Assembly: GCA_003864495.1 (NCBI GenBank)
Contig: ML133436.1
Location: 4,630,212 to 4,694,211, forward strand
Reading direction: 5' to 3'
Length of the DNA stretch: 64,000 bases
Source of the DNA: Nemopilema nomurai
Taxonomy: Eukaryota > Cnidaria > Scyphozoa > Rhizostomeae > Rhizostomatidae
Of the stretch, positions 12,401 through 24,000 are shown piece after piece; the stretch's first letter is position 1, and the number at the start of each line of letters is the position of its first letter. The position numbers were made by a program, and so were the translations under genes. The notes under the pieces are model-generated. The model saw only the letters and a list, made by a program, of their open reading frames with translations. It was not told the DNA's origin and made no database searches.

Positions 12401-15168
12401 AGAGCGAATACTGGAGAACACAAGGTGACGTTGGCCACCAATGCAAAGACCGTTAAAGCAGTCATATTTGACCGAGCACTGCCATGCAAATTTACTCCCT
12501 CTTTTGTTTCACATACAGCTTTGCTTTCTTTGAATCACTAGCAATTATCTTTGTAAATTTCTCCTCTGGCTTTAATAGGTCCTCCAATTCAATGCAAAAA
12601 GCAATACCTGTGTCGTCCAGACATTAAGTTTGATTGTTTGCCCGACTGCATCCTGAAAAAGATTCATTGATACAGCAAATTCCTATCTTAAGCTACGCAA
12701 ATTCTTCGTCAAAACATTAGCTGAAATTAACGCTTTGTGGTTTGCGAAAAAATCTACTGAGATCTGACGGGGGTGGATTCTCTGGGTAACTTTAGCTAAT
12801 TGCGCTAAAGCTAATGATGAAGCAAGCAATCTAGATTTAAATAGTATCGTAACACAAAGTGGTCTGAACGAAGGCAAGCGTTGTGAACGAAGGCAAGCGT
12901 TGTGAACGAAGGCAAGCGTTGTGAACGAAGGCAAGCGTTGTGAACGAAGGCAAGCGTTGTGAATGAAGGCAAGCGTTGTGAACGATGGCAAGCGTTGTGA
13001 ACGAAGGCAAGCGTTGTGAACGAAGGCAAGCGTTGTGAATGAAGGCAAGCGTTGTGAAAGAAGGCAAGCGTTGTGAACGAAGGCAAGCGTTGTGAACGAA
13101 GGCAAGCGTTGTGAATGAAGGCAAGCGTTGTGAACGAAGGCAAGCGTTGTGAACGAAGGCAAGCGTTGTGAACGAAGGCAAGCGTTGTGAATGAAGGCAA
13201 GCGTTGTGAAAGAAGGCAAGCGTTGTGAACGATGGCAAGCGTTGTGAACGAAGGCAAGCGTTGTGAACGAAGGCAAGCGTTGTGAACGAAGGCAAGCGTT
13301 CCACTCACCACGTCAAAGAGCTGCACAAGGCGGATGCTGAGGAGAACTTGAATCTTTGTTTCGAACTGTAGCCTCGGTCTGATGGCCTTGTTCATCAAGT
13401 CGCGGAAGATGTCTGTGATGATTCTATGCTCGTGTGACATAAATGCTTTTGGGTGAAGGATAATACAGAGTTAGCCAAAAGCAGTGAAATTTAGCTTTTA
13501 GAAATATTGAATGCAATAGCTGCTTGATATACTAACTTGGATAGAAACCTAGATAGAAGCGACACTTGCGTAGAAGCAGCAGATGATACCTTAAGTCGGG
13601 TTGTGAATTTCTAGCACAAATGTATTCACATGCAAGCCTCTACACACATTAAACCTTTTATCGATTTAAAACCAAGTTTTCCATTTATGCGTAAGATCCT
13701 CACAAACCGAGTAATGCTTAATCGTGGGTACATTTGTTGACCTGCTGGTCATTAAGAATGCCAAGATCTTACATGCTGCCATTTTAGGCCCGGTTAGTTG
13801 AAAAGAAACCCAGACAGTGAACGAAACAAGCAGCTTGTATGCAAACCCACGTGTTCTTGAGATTCCAATCAGCCTCGTTTGCCTCACTGGTGAATCGCCT
13901 ATGACGTGGCATTTCTTGATGCATTTGACAGCATAACATATGTCAGAAAGCATGAATGCAAAGTCGGCCGAGCGAATGTCACAGACTGCCTCGCTGCACT
14001 CATTCCAAGTGGCGCGCCTTCCCAGGTGGTAGACTTCCTTGCCTCGCATCCCATCTTTTAGCGTCACATTGAACTGCATTGATGTCAGGTGACAAATAAG
14101 TCTCTTTTCGTCGTTAATGATATTTTGAGAGGCGCCGCCTAAAACACAGAATGATTGATTGATTTGATGAAATCTCCACTCTCTGCAAAGAGACGTGAAT
14201 GTAGCAAGCCCAAGCATGGATTACGGGGATCGTAATGGAACAGGATGGAAGTGAAGTTTGTTTGAAGCTGGTCGTCGCTGCATCAGGATTCATAGCCAGC
14301 TATTGTTGAGCTATCTGCAGCTATCTTTAAACAAATACAAAATGAAGGAGACGACAGTGGAAAGGTGTGACGTATCCTTACAGTTTATCACCTGTTGGTA
14401 GAGAAACTTGTAGAGGTCGATGAAAAAACGAGAAAAAATATGTATCATGTAGAGGTCGGAATTAGGCTTAAAGAAAGCATTTTGTCATTAGCAAACCATA
14501 TGTGGGGGCGCCTGGAAGAAATATCAACTAACAACACAGATAACCTGCAGATATGTGTCCGAGTCACTGTTTCCGGGCCATTTTCGATCATTTCTGCTAT
14601 TCAGATGTGTTGGAATGCTGGCTTATTTTCTTCCAATGTTCCATAATTCTTTAAGAATGCTTACGCATTTTTACAAAAACCAATTCAATATGGTCAACAT
14701 AATTTCCAGTGTTCATTTGGCTTGTTACCTTTTTAGTTGCGAAGTCCTCCCGGTAAAATTCCATAACATGGTAAAGACGTCCAGGAAATTTACGGATAAA
14801 TTTACAGTAAAATTATTGCTTTGATCGTATATGAAGTTCTTGAAGACACAATCTGTTGCTCGTTAATTGACAGAACACTTTCTAATGACCTACATCCGTT
14901 GACACATCACATCATACTGAATAACACAGGTTGAAAACAAACTCCCTATCAACTTTTAATTCAACCCCCTTGAAGTGTTTATAAATTGTGGCAACATGCA
15001 TAAAATTGCTGTCCATCCCAATTTTGAAGCTGCATTTAGTGCAATTTACGGAGCTGGAAGGAGGAACCATGCCTCCTGCATGAAGAATCACCAAAAATAT
15101 TGTGAAGAAAGAAGAAATGACATACATGCAGTGACAATTGCCAACAGGACCATCAATATGCGCCTCAT
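9488..15168 (-). CDS. Nicotinic acetylcholine receptor-like Cys-loop channel subunit with cysteine-rich N-terminal domain
   Basis: Seven coding exons join in consistent phase to 614 residues: 15168-15126, 14138-13888, 13428-13309, 12652-12608, 12003-11894, 11208-11047 and 10601-9488. Order: signal peptide MRRILMVLLAIVTA; a cysteine-rich domain of about 83 residues; ligand-binding domain with loop D (VWTTQQW), loop A (WTPVLMLYNNAD), Cys-loop CNINVKYFPFDQQAC with 13 residues between cysteines, loop B region GSW, and loop C RYECC with the vicinal cysteines of alpha subunits; M1-M3; a long M3-M4 cytoplasmic loop rich in S, K and E; M4 (FLVIFVSTLTISVSFFLL) near the C-terminus. M2 is preceded by SGER, whose glutamate is typical of cation-selective pores. 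The 45-bp exon 12652-12608 matches the size of a conserved nicotinic exon. Oddities: the second loop-C tyrosine is phenylalanine (AEPFTE), and M2 ends in KK where acidic residues are common. The acceptor at 13429 is the least certain. Confidence 0.92.
11480..11639. repeat. 17-bp minisatellite in a receptor intron
   Basis: About nine copies of a 17-bp unit (GTTGTGGCCTAGACCAA with variants) in the intron between receptor exons 12003-11894 and 11208-11047. Confidence 0.93.
12867..13300. repeat. 19-bp minisatellite, about 23 units, next to a splice donor
   Basis: Tandem units GAACGAAGGCAAGCGTTGT with rare single-base variants (GAATG, GAAAG, GATGG). Because 19 is not a multiple of three, all three minus-strand frames read the same 19-residue cycle, producing long false frames. 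The array lies in the receptor intron and its last unit ends a few bases from the donor of exon 13428-13309. Confidence 0.97.
13888..14138 (-). other. Cysteine-rich domain exon of the Cys-loop receptor
   Basis: A 251-bp exon bounded by acceptor CTGTGTTTTAG and donor GTGAGG. It enters in phase 1, matching the signal-peptide exon donor (CAT|GTATGT after 15126), and leaves in phase 0. It encodes six cysteines, including WNECSEAVCD and ICYAVKCIKKC, and one N-glycosylation sequon (NVT). The W-x-x-C-x4-C pattern with later cysteines vaguely recalls MANSC or PAN/apple modules, but I cannot assign a family. Ordinary nicotinic subunits go straight from signal peptide to ligand-binding domain. Confidence 0.7.
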
Positions 15169-15904
15169 CGCCGCCCTTCGATCGCCTCGCTTGCTCCTGC
15201 CCTTCTTGCGAGACCACGTCTCTCGTCGTCTAAATGCAGACACCTGCCCTGTTTTGCCACTCTTCAGCAAAACCTTCACCGTGCTTCCCCCGCAATGCTT
15301 TAATCCAAACAATCAATAATTCAGGACAGATTGTTTGATTCGCTGTTCATTCACTAAGCTTCTCGAAAATCGTCTTACGAAAGCCTATACATTGACACAC
15401 TGTTGTGATCACGTGAGATGCGATGGTGAATTCAGTTCTTAGCAAACTGCACAAGCATTTGTGAAAGCCTTCCTCTTCTCTTGTTTGCTAATCTATGTCA
15501 GATGATGCAGTATACTGCCATTAAGAGCCCGTTTACAATCTCCGATAAGTTAATCAGATGTTTCATGCGAAACTCAAGCAAGAACACTTTGGTGCTACTG
15601 TAGACACTAAGAGCATCTCAAGCGGCAGCGCCAACAGGGAATCCGATACATAGGCACTTGAAGTACCGGAGCTGAAAGACCAGTGCTGGATCTTTTGGCG
15701 TGCTTCCGAAAACCGGCAGTTGATTGGGTGGAGCCACGCTAACATTAAGAGCGTGACACTCAGCCATAAGGCGCTCGTTGTGTAGAATAAATGGTGCCTG
15801 CGAAGGCGCATATCCCTGACAGACGACAACCGCATACCGGCAACCGGCTGTGCTTGCCCGCAAAGGTCTTCTTTGAACCGAAGCGAAGGGAATGTCCTGT
15901 TCGT

Positions 15905-16018
15905 TTATTTAGCAAAATAAATACAATACCGCTCATAATTGACAGTTCTACGATTCTATTTGGTTATAGTTTTTAGGACAAATTTGGGAGAAGAGGATTC
16001 ATGCTAAGTGAACACACA
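15905..16018 (+). repeat. Dispersed repeat family A, copy 1
   Basis: Similar over about 100 bp to 54122-54225: shared blocks CAAAATAAATACAA, ACCGCTCA, ACGATTCT, TTTTTAG-ACAAATTT and TCATGCTAA occur in the same order and spacing. The second copy lies 38 kb away in another intergenic region. Confidence 0.8.
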
Positions 16019-16094
16019 TTGCTCCAGCAACGGTGTAATCTTCAAAGTCAAAAACAAATGTTTCGTACATTTCTCACAGATATTGAGTTTCTTT

Positions 16095-16150
16095 GTATGC
16101 GAAAACTGGTTCCGCTTTTTCTAGCCATTGTGAAGTTTTGTATCACAAAG
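16095..16150 (+). repeat. Dispersed repeat family B, copy 2
   Basis: Inverted relative to the copy at 3434-3490. A weaker 14-base match (CTAGCCATTGTGAA, reverse strand) also occurs near 53480. Confidence 0.8.
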
Positions 16151-16169
16151 CAGTTGTTCACAGATATTG

Positions 16170-16260
16170 AGTTGCAAAAAGGAATTTGTGGAGTGACATA
16201 ATGTGAAAGAAGATAAGGGTGAATTTGCGGAGTGACATAATGTGAAAGAAGATAAGGGTC
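16170..16260. repeat. 38-bp direct duplication
   Basis: Two tandem copies containing GGAGTGACATAATGTGAAAG followed by AAGATAAGGG, differing at a few bases. Confidence 0.88.
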
Positions 16261-16509
16261 TTTGTTGACACTCCAGGTTCGCTTTCTCTTTCAAGTTGTC
16301 AAATGAGTGTTTCAGTGATTGGGCCATCATTGGGAAATGAAGTTTGCTCTTGCTAGCTTTAATTTCTTAAAAAGGGTGTGCTATGTGCTATTCCAGGAGC
16401 ATTTGATTGCGTTACGTGTTAGTCGAATGACAATTTAACACCAGCAAGGTTTTCAATGATTTGAGGATGTACCTACATTAACAAAAAGCACAATAGGATT
16501 TAGAGAAGT

Positions 16510-16572
16510 TTTGGAGATCGTTTTGAAGAGCGTTTTGGAGATCGTTTTGGAGATCGTTTTGGAGAGCGTTTT
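16510..16572. repeat. Short 12-bp tandem repeat
   Basis: About five imperfect copies of GTTTTGGAGATC (variants GAAGAGC and GAGAGC). Confidence 0.85.
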
Positions 16573-18050
16573 CCTAGAGTCATTTGCAAACGAAGCTTTT
16601 GATGAAGTAAGACTGATGCTTTTATTTTCGATTTTTTTCAAATTCGTTTGAAATCGAATTAAACTGTCACCTTGAACTTACTTGTAACCAAATTACTAGA
16701 CAATTTAAGTGGAAGCTCTATTTACAGCTTAATATTGCTGAAATTTCACTAATTTCAGAACAAGAGACTTGATTCTTTCATTCAGACTATTATTTTGAGT
16801 TATTTTTCTTGTCTAATTAAAGTCTTGTTTGATCGTCTTAGTGCAAGTCTAGTCCTGACTGCTGAAACAAAAAAACTAAGTAAGTGATCTTTTTCAAGAA
16901 TAATTGTCCTGTAAATCGCATCCAAGCAAAACATGAAAACCCTCGTGCATTTCACCTCCGTGACAGGCTGTATTCCTTTTCCATTTCAAGTACAGCACCC
17001 ATCCACTCTTGCGGTGCAAATTTCTGCATTAGATCCCAACCTTCCTGACTCATTTCCTAGATGTTTTGCAATTGGGTCATTTGCCATTTTTGACCAAACA
17101 TTTCCATTTCCATCAGTATACGACGTGTTGCATTCTGCACTTATAACAATTAGACTTTTTATTGACCATTCCCATTCATCATGGTCTTTACCTAATTACT
17201 TCCCTGTAAGGGTCCCTTAAAGCTTAAGGCTAAAGATCACTCGAGCCCCTTCAAGTCTCTCTTTTGAATCTACCATTTGTTATTTGTTACTTTTTGAGCC
17301 CCACAATCTTCCAAATGCTACGTCTCAAAGCACCATCGATCGCATTTGTTTGGAGACTAGGCTATTCCTGCAAGAACAACCAAACTCCAAACTCCAAGAA
17401 AATTCCACGCATCAGTAACATTGTCAACTGCGTTAATCATCTCAAAGTGTATGTAAATGTGTCGATTGGATAACGTAGAGCTCTTTGAATATCCTTTTTT
17501 GTGCCATTGTTTCAAAGATTCGAAGGTGCTCTTTGAGATTCACTACTCTTTGAAGTTAATAGGATGTTCTAGAATTACTGTAAAGGGTTGTATCTGAAGT
17601 CCCACTTGTAAGATTTGATATTTTGCCACCTCTCCAGAACAGTCAATAAATCAATAGCAATAGAGGATGCAAATGGTTATTGAAGCCATTTGTCGTAAAT
17701 TGAACCCATTTGTAGCTTTTCAAAGCTTTTCATAAACCCCTACAATATGACATTCTGTCTTTGCCAGTCTTTTGAACTAGGCTTTAATGGTGACTCATAA
17801 ATATGCACTGCTTTTGCTGTAAATAAATAATGCTGATTCAGATTGAATTCGCACTGCAAAAGGCCACCATGAATGCTGAATGCGCGGTGGGAATGATATC
17901 CACATGACCGTCAATTGACTTCACCTGTTTTCTTCATCTGTTTCACCTTGTCGCCTTGACACGGCTTCTACCGACATCTCAAGCTTAAGAGACTTTTGAC
18001 ACAGATACTCAAACATGAACTAAGATCTTCTGGCCCGAGTTTCGTGGGAC

Positions 18051-21000
18051 ATGATGCTGTTCGTCTTTCTCGTCATCTTTCTGCCTGCTTACGAAGGTAA
18101 GAAGTCAGCATTAGTCATTTCTATGCTACAACGTAATGTTTTCAATTCCAATACAAAGGATAGCATTCTTGCATTACAAATGTGTTTCTCCTTGTTTTGT
18201 AAACCAATCCTAAGTGATTCTCATCAAAGCTGTCTCGAAGTGAAGCAGTTGTAGAAATCATTCAAAAGCATGTTTAATATCATTGTATTTCAAATCAACC
18301 CAATGATAATTGCTCCGCATGAAATCTCAACAGCTTCGGAGTGGTGGAAACGGTCTAAAATTGTTTACCTGAAAGTTTGCAAAATTGCGAAGACGAATAT
18401 TGTCTACGTGAATGTCATTCTCTGTAAATTATGCATTTTGCAATTTGTTTAAACGTTCTAGCAATGAATCTCGCTTAGGCCTTCCAAATAATCTACCCAT
18501 CTAATTTCAAATCGTAAAAATAACCATGGTTTGATTTTACTTCTTGTTCGTCTCATCAAACTTGTTTGGGTACCTTGTCAATGAAGTTACTGACATCTTA
18601 TCAACAGGCTTGAGGCAATCAGGAGTGAGTCTTAATCTTCTAACTAATGTTGCCGTCAAGTCTACCGGTTGGTACAAAGTAAAAGGCTGGCAGAGTCCAG
18701 TTGACACGGGACACGCGATTATTGGAACAAAGTTGAAAGCACCTGACAACGCCGACGTACTTGTGCCACATACTGGGATATACCTTGCTTTTGTGACAGT
18801 AACACTCACTGGTGCAAATGTTGAAGGCAAATTCAAAGCCAGATTGTTGATAAATGATCAATTCAATAGCAGTCATACTGGAATGAGTTCATCAACACTG
18901 GGTGGTCCATTGGGGCCCAAGAGCCTGAGCTTCAAAGGGGCCATATTGCTTCAGTCAAGGGATTACATCTCCGTGCATGTTTATTCTGAAACAGATAATG
19001 ATTGGTCGATAAGTGGCCAATCAGAGACCACTTTTTCGTTGCAATATATTGAGGCATTCGGGGCAACACCTGGGTTTTCGGCAATTGTCGAAAAGACAAC
19101 AATCTACAACAGTTCAGGTTGGAACGATATTAAGCACTGGCAACACAGAGGGGAAGCTGGGCTTTTCAAGAGCATGACCGGATTCTCAAGGTACATTGGG
19201 GAATTCGCTGCAATATGTGATGGCATTTATGCTTTCACTGCAAACATACAAATTATAACGGATGCCACCAAACCCTTTGATCTAGGAATCGCAATAGATT
19301 CGTTTGTCAATGGCAGCATTCTAAGAAAGACCGCTACGAAGGAATTCACCCTATCAATGTCCACGTCTTTGTTTTTGAGAAAAGGACAGCTTGTCTCCTT
19401 GCGAATAAACTCACAGGGGGAAGCATTTACAGTTGGAGCTGAAAGCGCCTTCACAGGAACAAGAATGCGTAGCAGCAGCATCACAGTGCCAGGTACGATT
19501 TCATTAGTGATTTGGCATATGCGCACATTCTCACGCCTTTCCAATATATGATCGTCCCAGTAATATCTACTGATCCACAAGAATCCCTTTAAACCTAGTA
19601 AGGGAATTATGGGGAGGGTTGGGCTCTCCCTTGCCCTAGTTTATTTCAAGGTAACCGCGTTGTCTTGAAGGCAGAATACTTTTAAACAACGTATCAAATG
19701 TGCCGGTTTGACTTCGCAGGATTCTCAACAGTGCTCGAACATGATATTCAAGGAAGCGGCGCCCGCTGGACTCAGGTTCCTCTTCTGCAACCGAACGGTA
19801 CCTCCTTTGGGCAATTTCAAGGCGAGGCCAGGTACATCACTGGAGGCAGGTTAGTGTCCCCTGAGTCAAATGCGGCCATGTTATCGCACGTCATGTTGAT
19901 AGCAATCTCATCGTACGTTCAGGAGGCCAAGCGAAGTGATTATTAAGCCCGATGCTCATTTGAATTTGTCATCAGTCGCACTGGCACTGTCCCAGGAAGA
20001 GGTGTTAAGAACAAACGGTAGATGGAACGTTGCGATGCGTAACAGCAACATTAGGGGGTGGGGGGGGGGGATGCTTGTTGCAGCAATTCTGTAGGATTCT
20101 GAGGCACACGCACTTATGAGTGAAGACTGATTTGCTTTCTCCTAGTTATTACCCCCCTGAAAACGGAATCTATGTTGTGTCAGCCAATATACGCATCGTC
20201 GCAGAGAGCCTGATCACTGCCAACATCTTTACGAGGCTCGATTCGGCTTCGAGGCTGACTGGCAACATCCTGGGCGTCTACACCAGCATAACGAAGACCG
20301 ACTACGCCGAAGAGGTCACCTTCGCAGCGGCTGGAACGATCGAGTTGCTTACATCGCAGAACAAGCTATCTCTGTTTATATACATGCAGAATTCAGGAAA
20401 GTTCAGAATACTTGCTGGAAGCAGGATCTCTGTCATCAAAGTCGAGGAACGGTACCCAGCATTCCATGCAACCCTAGAGGCAGATGTAAGTAGGCCTGCT
20501 GTTAATGTTGTTGTTGTTGTTGTTGTTGATCTGAGCAGCATTTGGTGCTCAGCAATTGTTTCTTACCGCTTATGACCTAAAGTGGGCCTACCTGAAATCT
20601 TAGCAAAGGAGCTAGAGCAGTGAGCAGCTCCATGATGCACCCATGTGCTATTCTAATTATTAATAAAAGATTCACGATAAGCAGTATGGTTTTATGAAGG
20701 GGTCTAACCGTACAAGGTAGTAAGTATTTGCTTCAATTTGGTTGTATGCCATTTCTTCTTTATTGATATGAATCTTGAAGTTTATTAGTTTTACAGCACA
20801 CCCGCCACTCGTGGACGATGAAAGAAGGAAACTAGCAGTGCGATTTTGATAAAAAAGAAACACATCTCCATGGCTTATTTTTCCTTTTCTTGCAGGTCCC
20901 ACAGTCTTCAGATAATGCCTGGGTGGAAATTTCAGCCTGGAAGATAAACAGGGTCTCTGGATCGTTTTCCCTGACAAAGTCACTGTCTGAAACGACTGGT

Positions 21001-24000
21001 CGCTACACCGCAGAGGCCTCTGGCATTTATCACGTGTCCGCCAACATGATGTTCAATGCTCCAGCGAGCGTTATATCCCTGATGATTTCAGCCAATGGGG
21101 ACCAGTCGAAGCGCAATACTTTGTTTTCAACAAAAGGAAACCTGGGCAGCAAGGACTTCTTGACTGTCAGTGGCTCGCTCAGACTAACAAGAGGTTTGGT
21201 CCTAGCCTAGTGTCACGTGATATTCTTCATCTTAAGTTACGGCCTACACAAGAAGTCATCCTTATTAATCTCTACTTCTTCATTTAGCAAGTATCCTTCG
21301 AATTACTGTTCCCCTAAACGCTCAGACATCAGTGTAATTAGTGCACATAATCGCGTTCAAAACTCATTTTACCGTTCTACGCCGTGGCATTATTTAGGGA
21401 CGGTTTGTTCTTAGGTGACTTTGTATCCGTCATGGCCAAAGTCACTGGCACTTCGTCATGGTCAGTTGCGGACAAGAGCAGCTTCTCTTTGGCTTTCGTC
21501 GGGCTACCTTTTTCGGTACCAGGCTTCTCAGCAGTCTTCTCCTCCACGAGGACATTCACTTCTGACCTTTGGCACCAAATGCAAGGACTACAAGAACCTG
21601 GCTCTTCAGGAACGATGTACCATTATGGTGGTGGGTTGGAGGCGAGTTCCTGCAAGTACCAAGTACCACTTCCTGGTTTGTACGCAGTCAGTGCCAACCT
21701 GAAACTGAAAAGTGCCACACGAATTGGTGCACAGTTCGCCGTAAACATTGCACTTGATAACAACCCCGGGTCTTCCACATACCTGAATGGCATTAATGAC
21801 TACATAGCATACAGTACCAGTCTTGGGGTCGAGTAAGCTCTTTCACTTATTATGTAATCAACAATTCGTAGTTTGGAATAGTTTACAATTTATTCAATAC
21901 TCATTCTTTCTATTGCATTAATGTTCCTGCTGCAGCCTATTTAGAGCATTTTCAAGGTTAAGGTTGATTGCTAGCAAATGTAAAATAGAATTAATTTATA
22001 CATCAGCTTGGTTTCCGTTCATGGAAACAATGTTTATTCACACTAATTTAACTTGTGAGAGGGCCAAAACCCTTTTGACTTGAAGTCGATGCATTCTTGC
22101 AGGGACTTCTACTCCATGAATGTCGCTGGCGTTCTCAAGCTGCAAGCAAAACAAAACGTCACATTGTGGGTGAGATCGACCTCGGCAGGAACGTGGCAGT
22201 TGAGCGAAGACAGCAGCTTCAGTGTCCTCATGCTGCATCCAGTGGGCGCCATAGATTCGTCTGGCTTGCAGGCAGTTCTTAGCCTCGGAATATCGCAGAC
22301 CATCCTTGGCGCAACCGACTGGAAAATCGTTCGATCTTGGACTACCACCAGAAGCAACTCTGGGGCAGGGCTATTTAGTCTAGGTAATTGAATGCAGTGA
22401 CTCTTTAGCTTTGTAACTTGCTCAATTCAGTGGTACAGGGAATTTTATCGGAAATCACCCCCGTGTCGTTCTACTGCTCTCACTCTCACTGGTAGGACAT
22501 GATCTAATCGAATCTTTGCATTTCTTTTGGGTATAAAGCCCATTTAGAAAGAACGTTTTGTGGGCTTCTCGTCGACTTTTCTTTATTGTTTCTTTTTGTA
22601 AATAAGGTAACTACCAAGAGATCTCTTCATCAAGCGGCACTGTTAGCATACTGCAGTCTGGTTTGTACTTTGTATCTGCCTCCATTACACTGATGGATGC
22701 CATTGGGAAGTTCGAAGTTGGTGAGTTGAAAGAACTATATCGCACTTAATGATTACGATGAAATTGATGATGATGATAATGATGGTTATAACGCTGATCA
22801 CGATTAAGATGATTATTGCTATTATCATTATTTCTATCATGATTCCGATTTTGATTCTGATGATGATTATTATTATTACTGATGATTGCTATTATCATTA
22901 TTTTTATCATGATTCCGATTTTGATTCTGATGATGATTATTAATACTGATGATTGCTATTATCGTTATTTCTATCATGATTCTGATTCTGATTCTGATGA
23001 TGATTATTATTACTGATGATTGCTATTATCATTATTTTTATCAGCGACAACTATGCACGAATTTTTAGTGTAAGTTTTTCTTTTCTAGGTATCCATCTCG
23101 ACTCTCGCTTAGCTGCCTTGTACTCAGTCATCGATTCCAGACTCTCCAGTTACACCGTGAAAGTAACAGGTCTGCTCTTTATCTCCAAGGGACAAACGTT
23201 ATCAGTGCAGGTAAGATTCGCAACTTACTTCTTCCATTTCAAGGAGTGGCTGCTGAGCAAAATTTAGGGGCTGAAGAAAGTGACAGTTTTGGCATTCCAT
23301 CTAAGTGAGAAGATATAAAATAGGGGAACGAGTCTAGGCGCTCAAAGGTTGTTTAGTTAGAAGTTGAAGAAGCATTAACTATATCGAACCCGAAAATAAA
23401 AGACGAAAAGCAGAAATAGCACTGCATATGCATACCCATCTACAACTTGGTCAATTCCAACTAAAGATTATACAAATTAAATTTAGCTTCTCACCTTCTT
23501 CTTGTATTCTTAAGCAAATTTGATACAGATTCCGTTTCAACTTGATAAGATTGAAGATTGTTATCTGTAAAACTTACTATAGTTAATCAAAGTTAATTAA
23601 CAAAGCCAATGAAATTCTACCAGCGCAATCACATTCCCCCTTTCCTGGCACTTGACTCTCTGAAGCTCTGGCACCTAGGGTAATGGAAGTCATGTTTTCT
23701 CTGATAAAACGGTCCTCCCATAGCATTACAAAATATCATGATGTATTCTTGGTGAATATTATTTCAGACACTTTGTTTTTGAACACGTGAAGTATGTTTA
23801 TATGATATAGGTGAAAGCTCCTTTGAAGATGAAGTGGGAGCAGGATATCTTGTACTGTGGATTATCCTTTGTGAAGATAGGCCCTTTTGTTGTTCCACCC
23901 CTTGTTTCATCCGGAACAACGCATGAAAGATACATTTCATTGCAAAAGAAGTAAGTTGGAAATCTCAAATAAATTTAGATTTTTATTGATTGAAGACAGC

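Larger units (their letters stand above)
15169..18050. other. Intergenic region between receptor and adhesion genes
   Basis: This is the shared upstream flank of two divergently transcribed genes. It holds dispersed repeats (about 15905-16015 and 16090-16150), a 38-bp duplication (about 16170-16260) and a short 12-bp tandem array near 16510-16570. Open frames at 15563-15863 (-) and 16933-17220 (+) have no recognised similarity or splice support. Confidence 0.5.

Noticed and set aside
12683..13440. Three long overlapping minus-strand frames reading PSFTTLAFVHNAC-type repeats
   Set aside because: They are the 19-bp minisatellite read in all three frames. Only the segment 13428-13309 is a genuine receptor exon.
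15563..15863. Two overlapping minus-strand frames (81 and 90 codons) with a hydrophobic N-terminus in one
   Set aside because: No splice borders or similarity; could be chance or repeat-derived, so not called as a gene.
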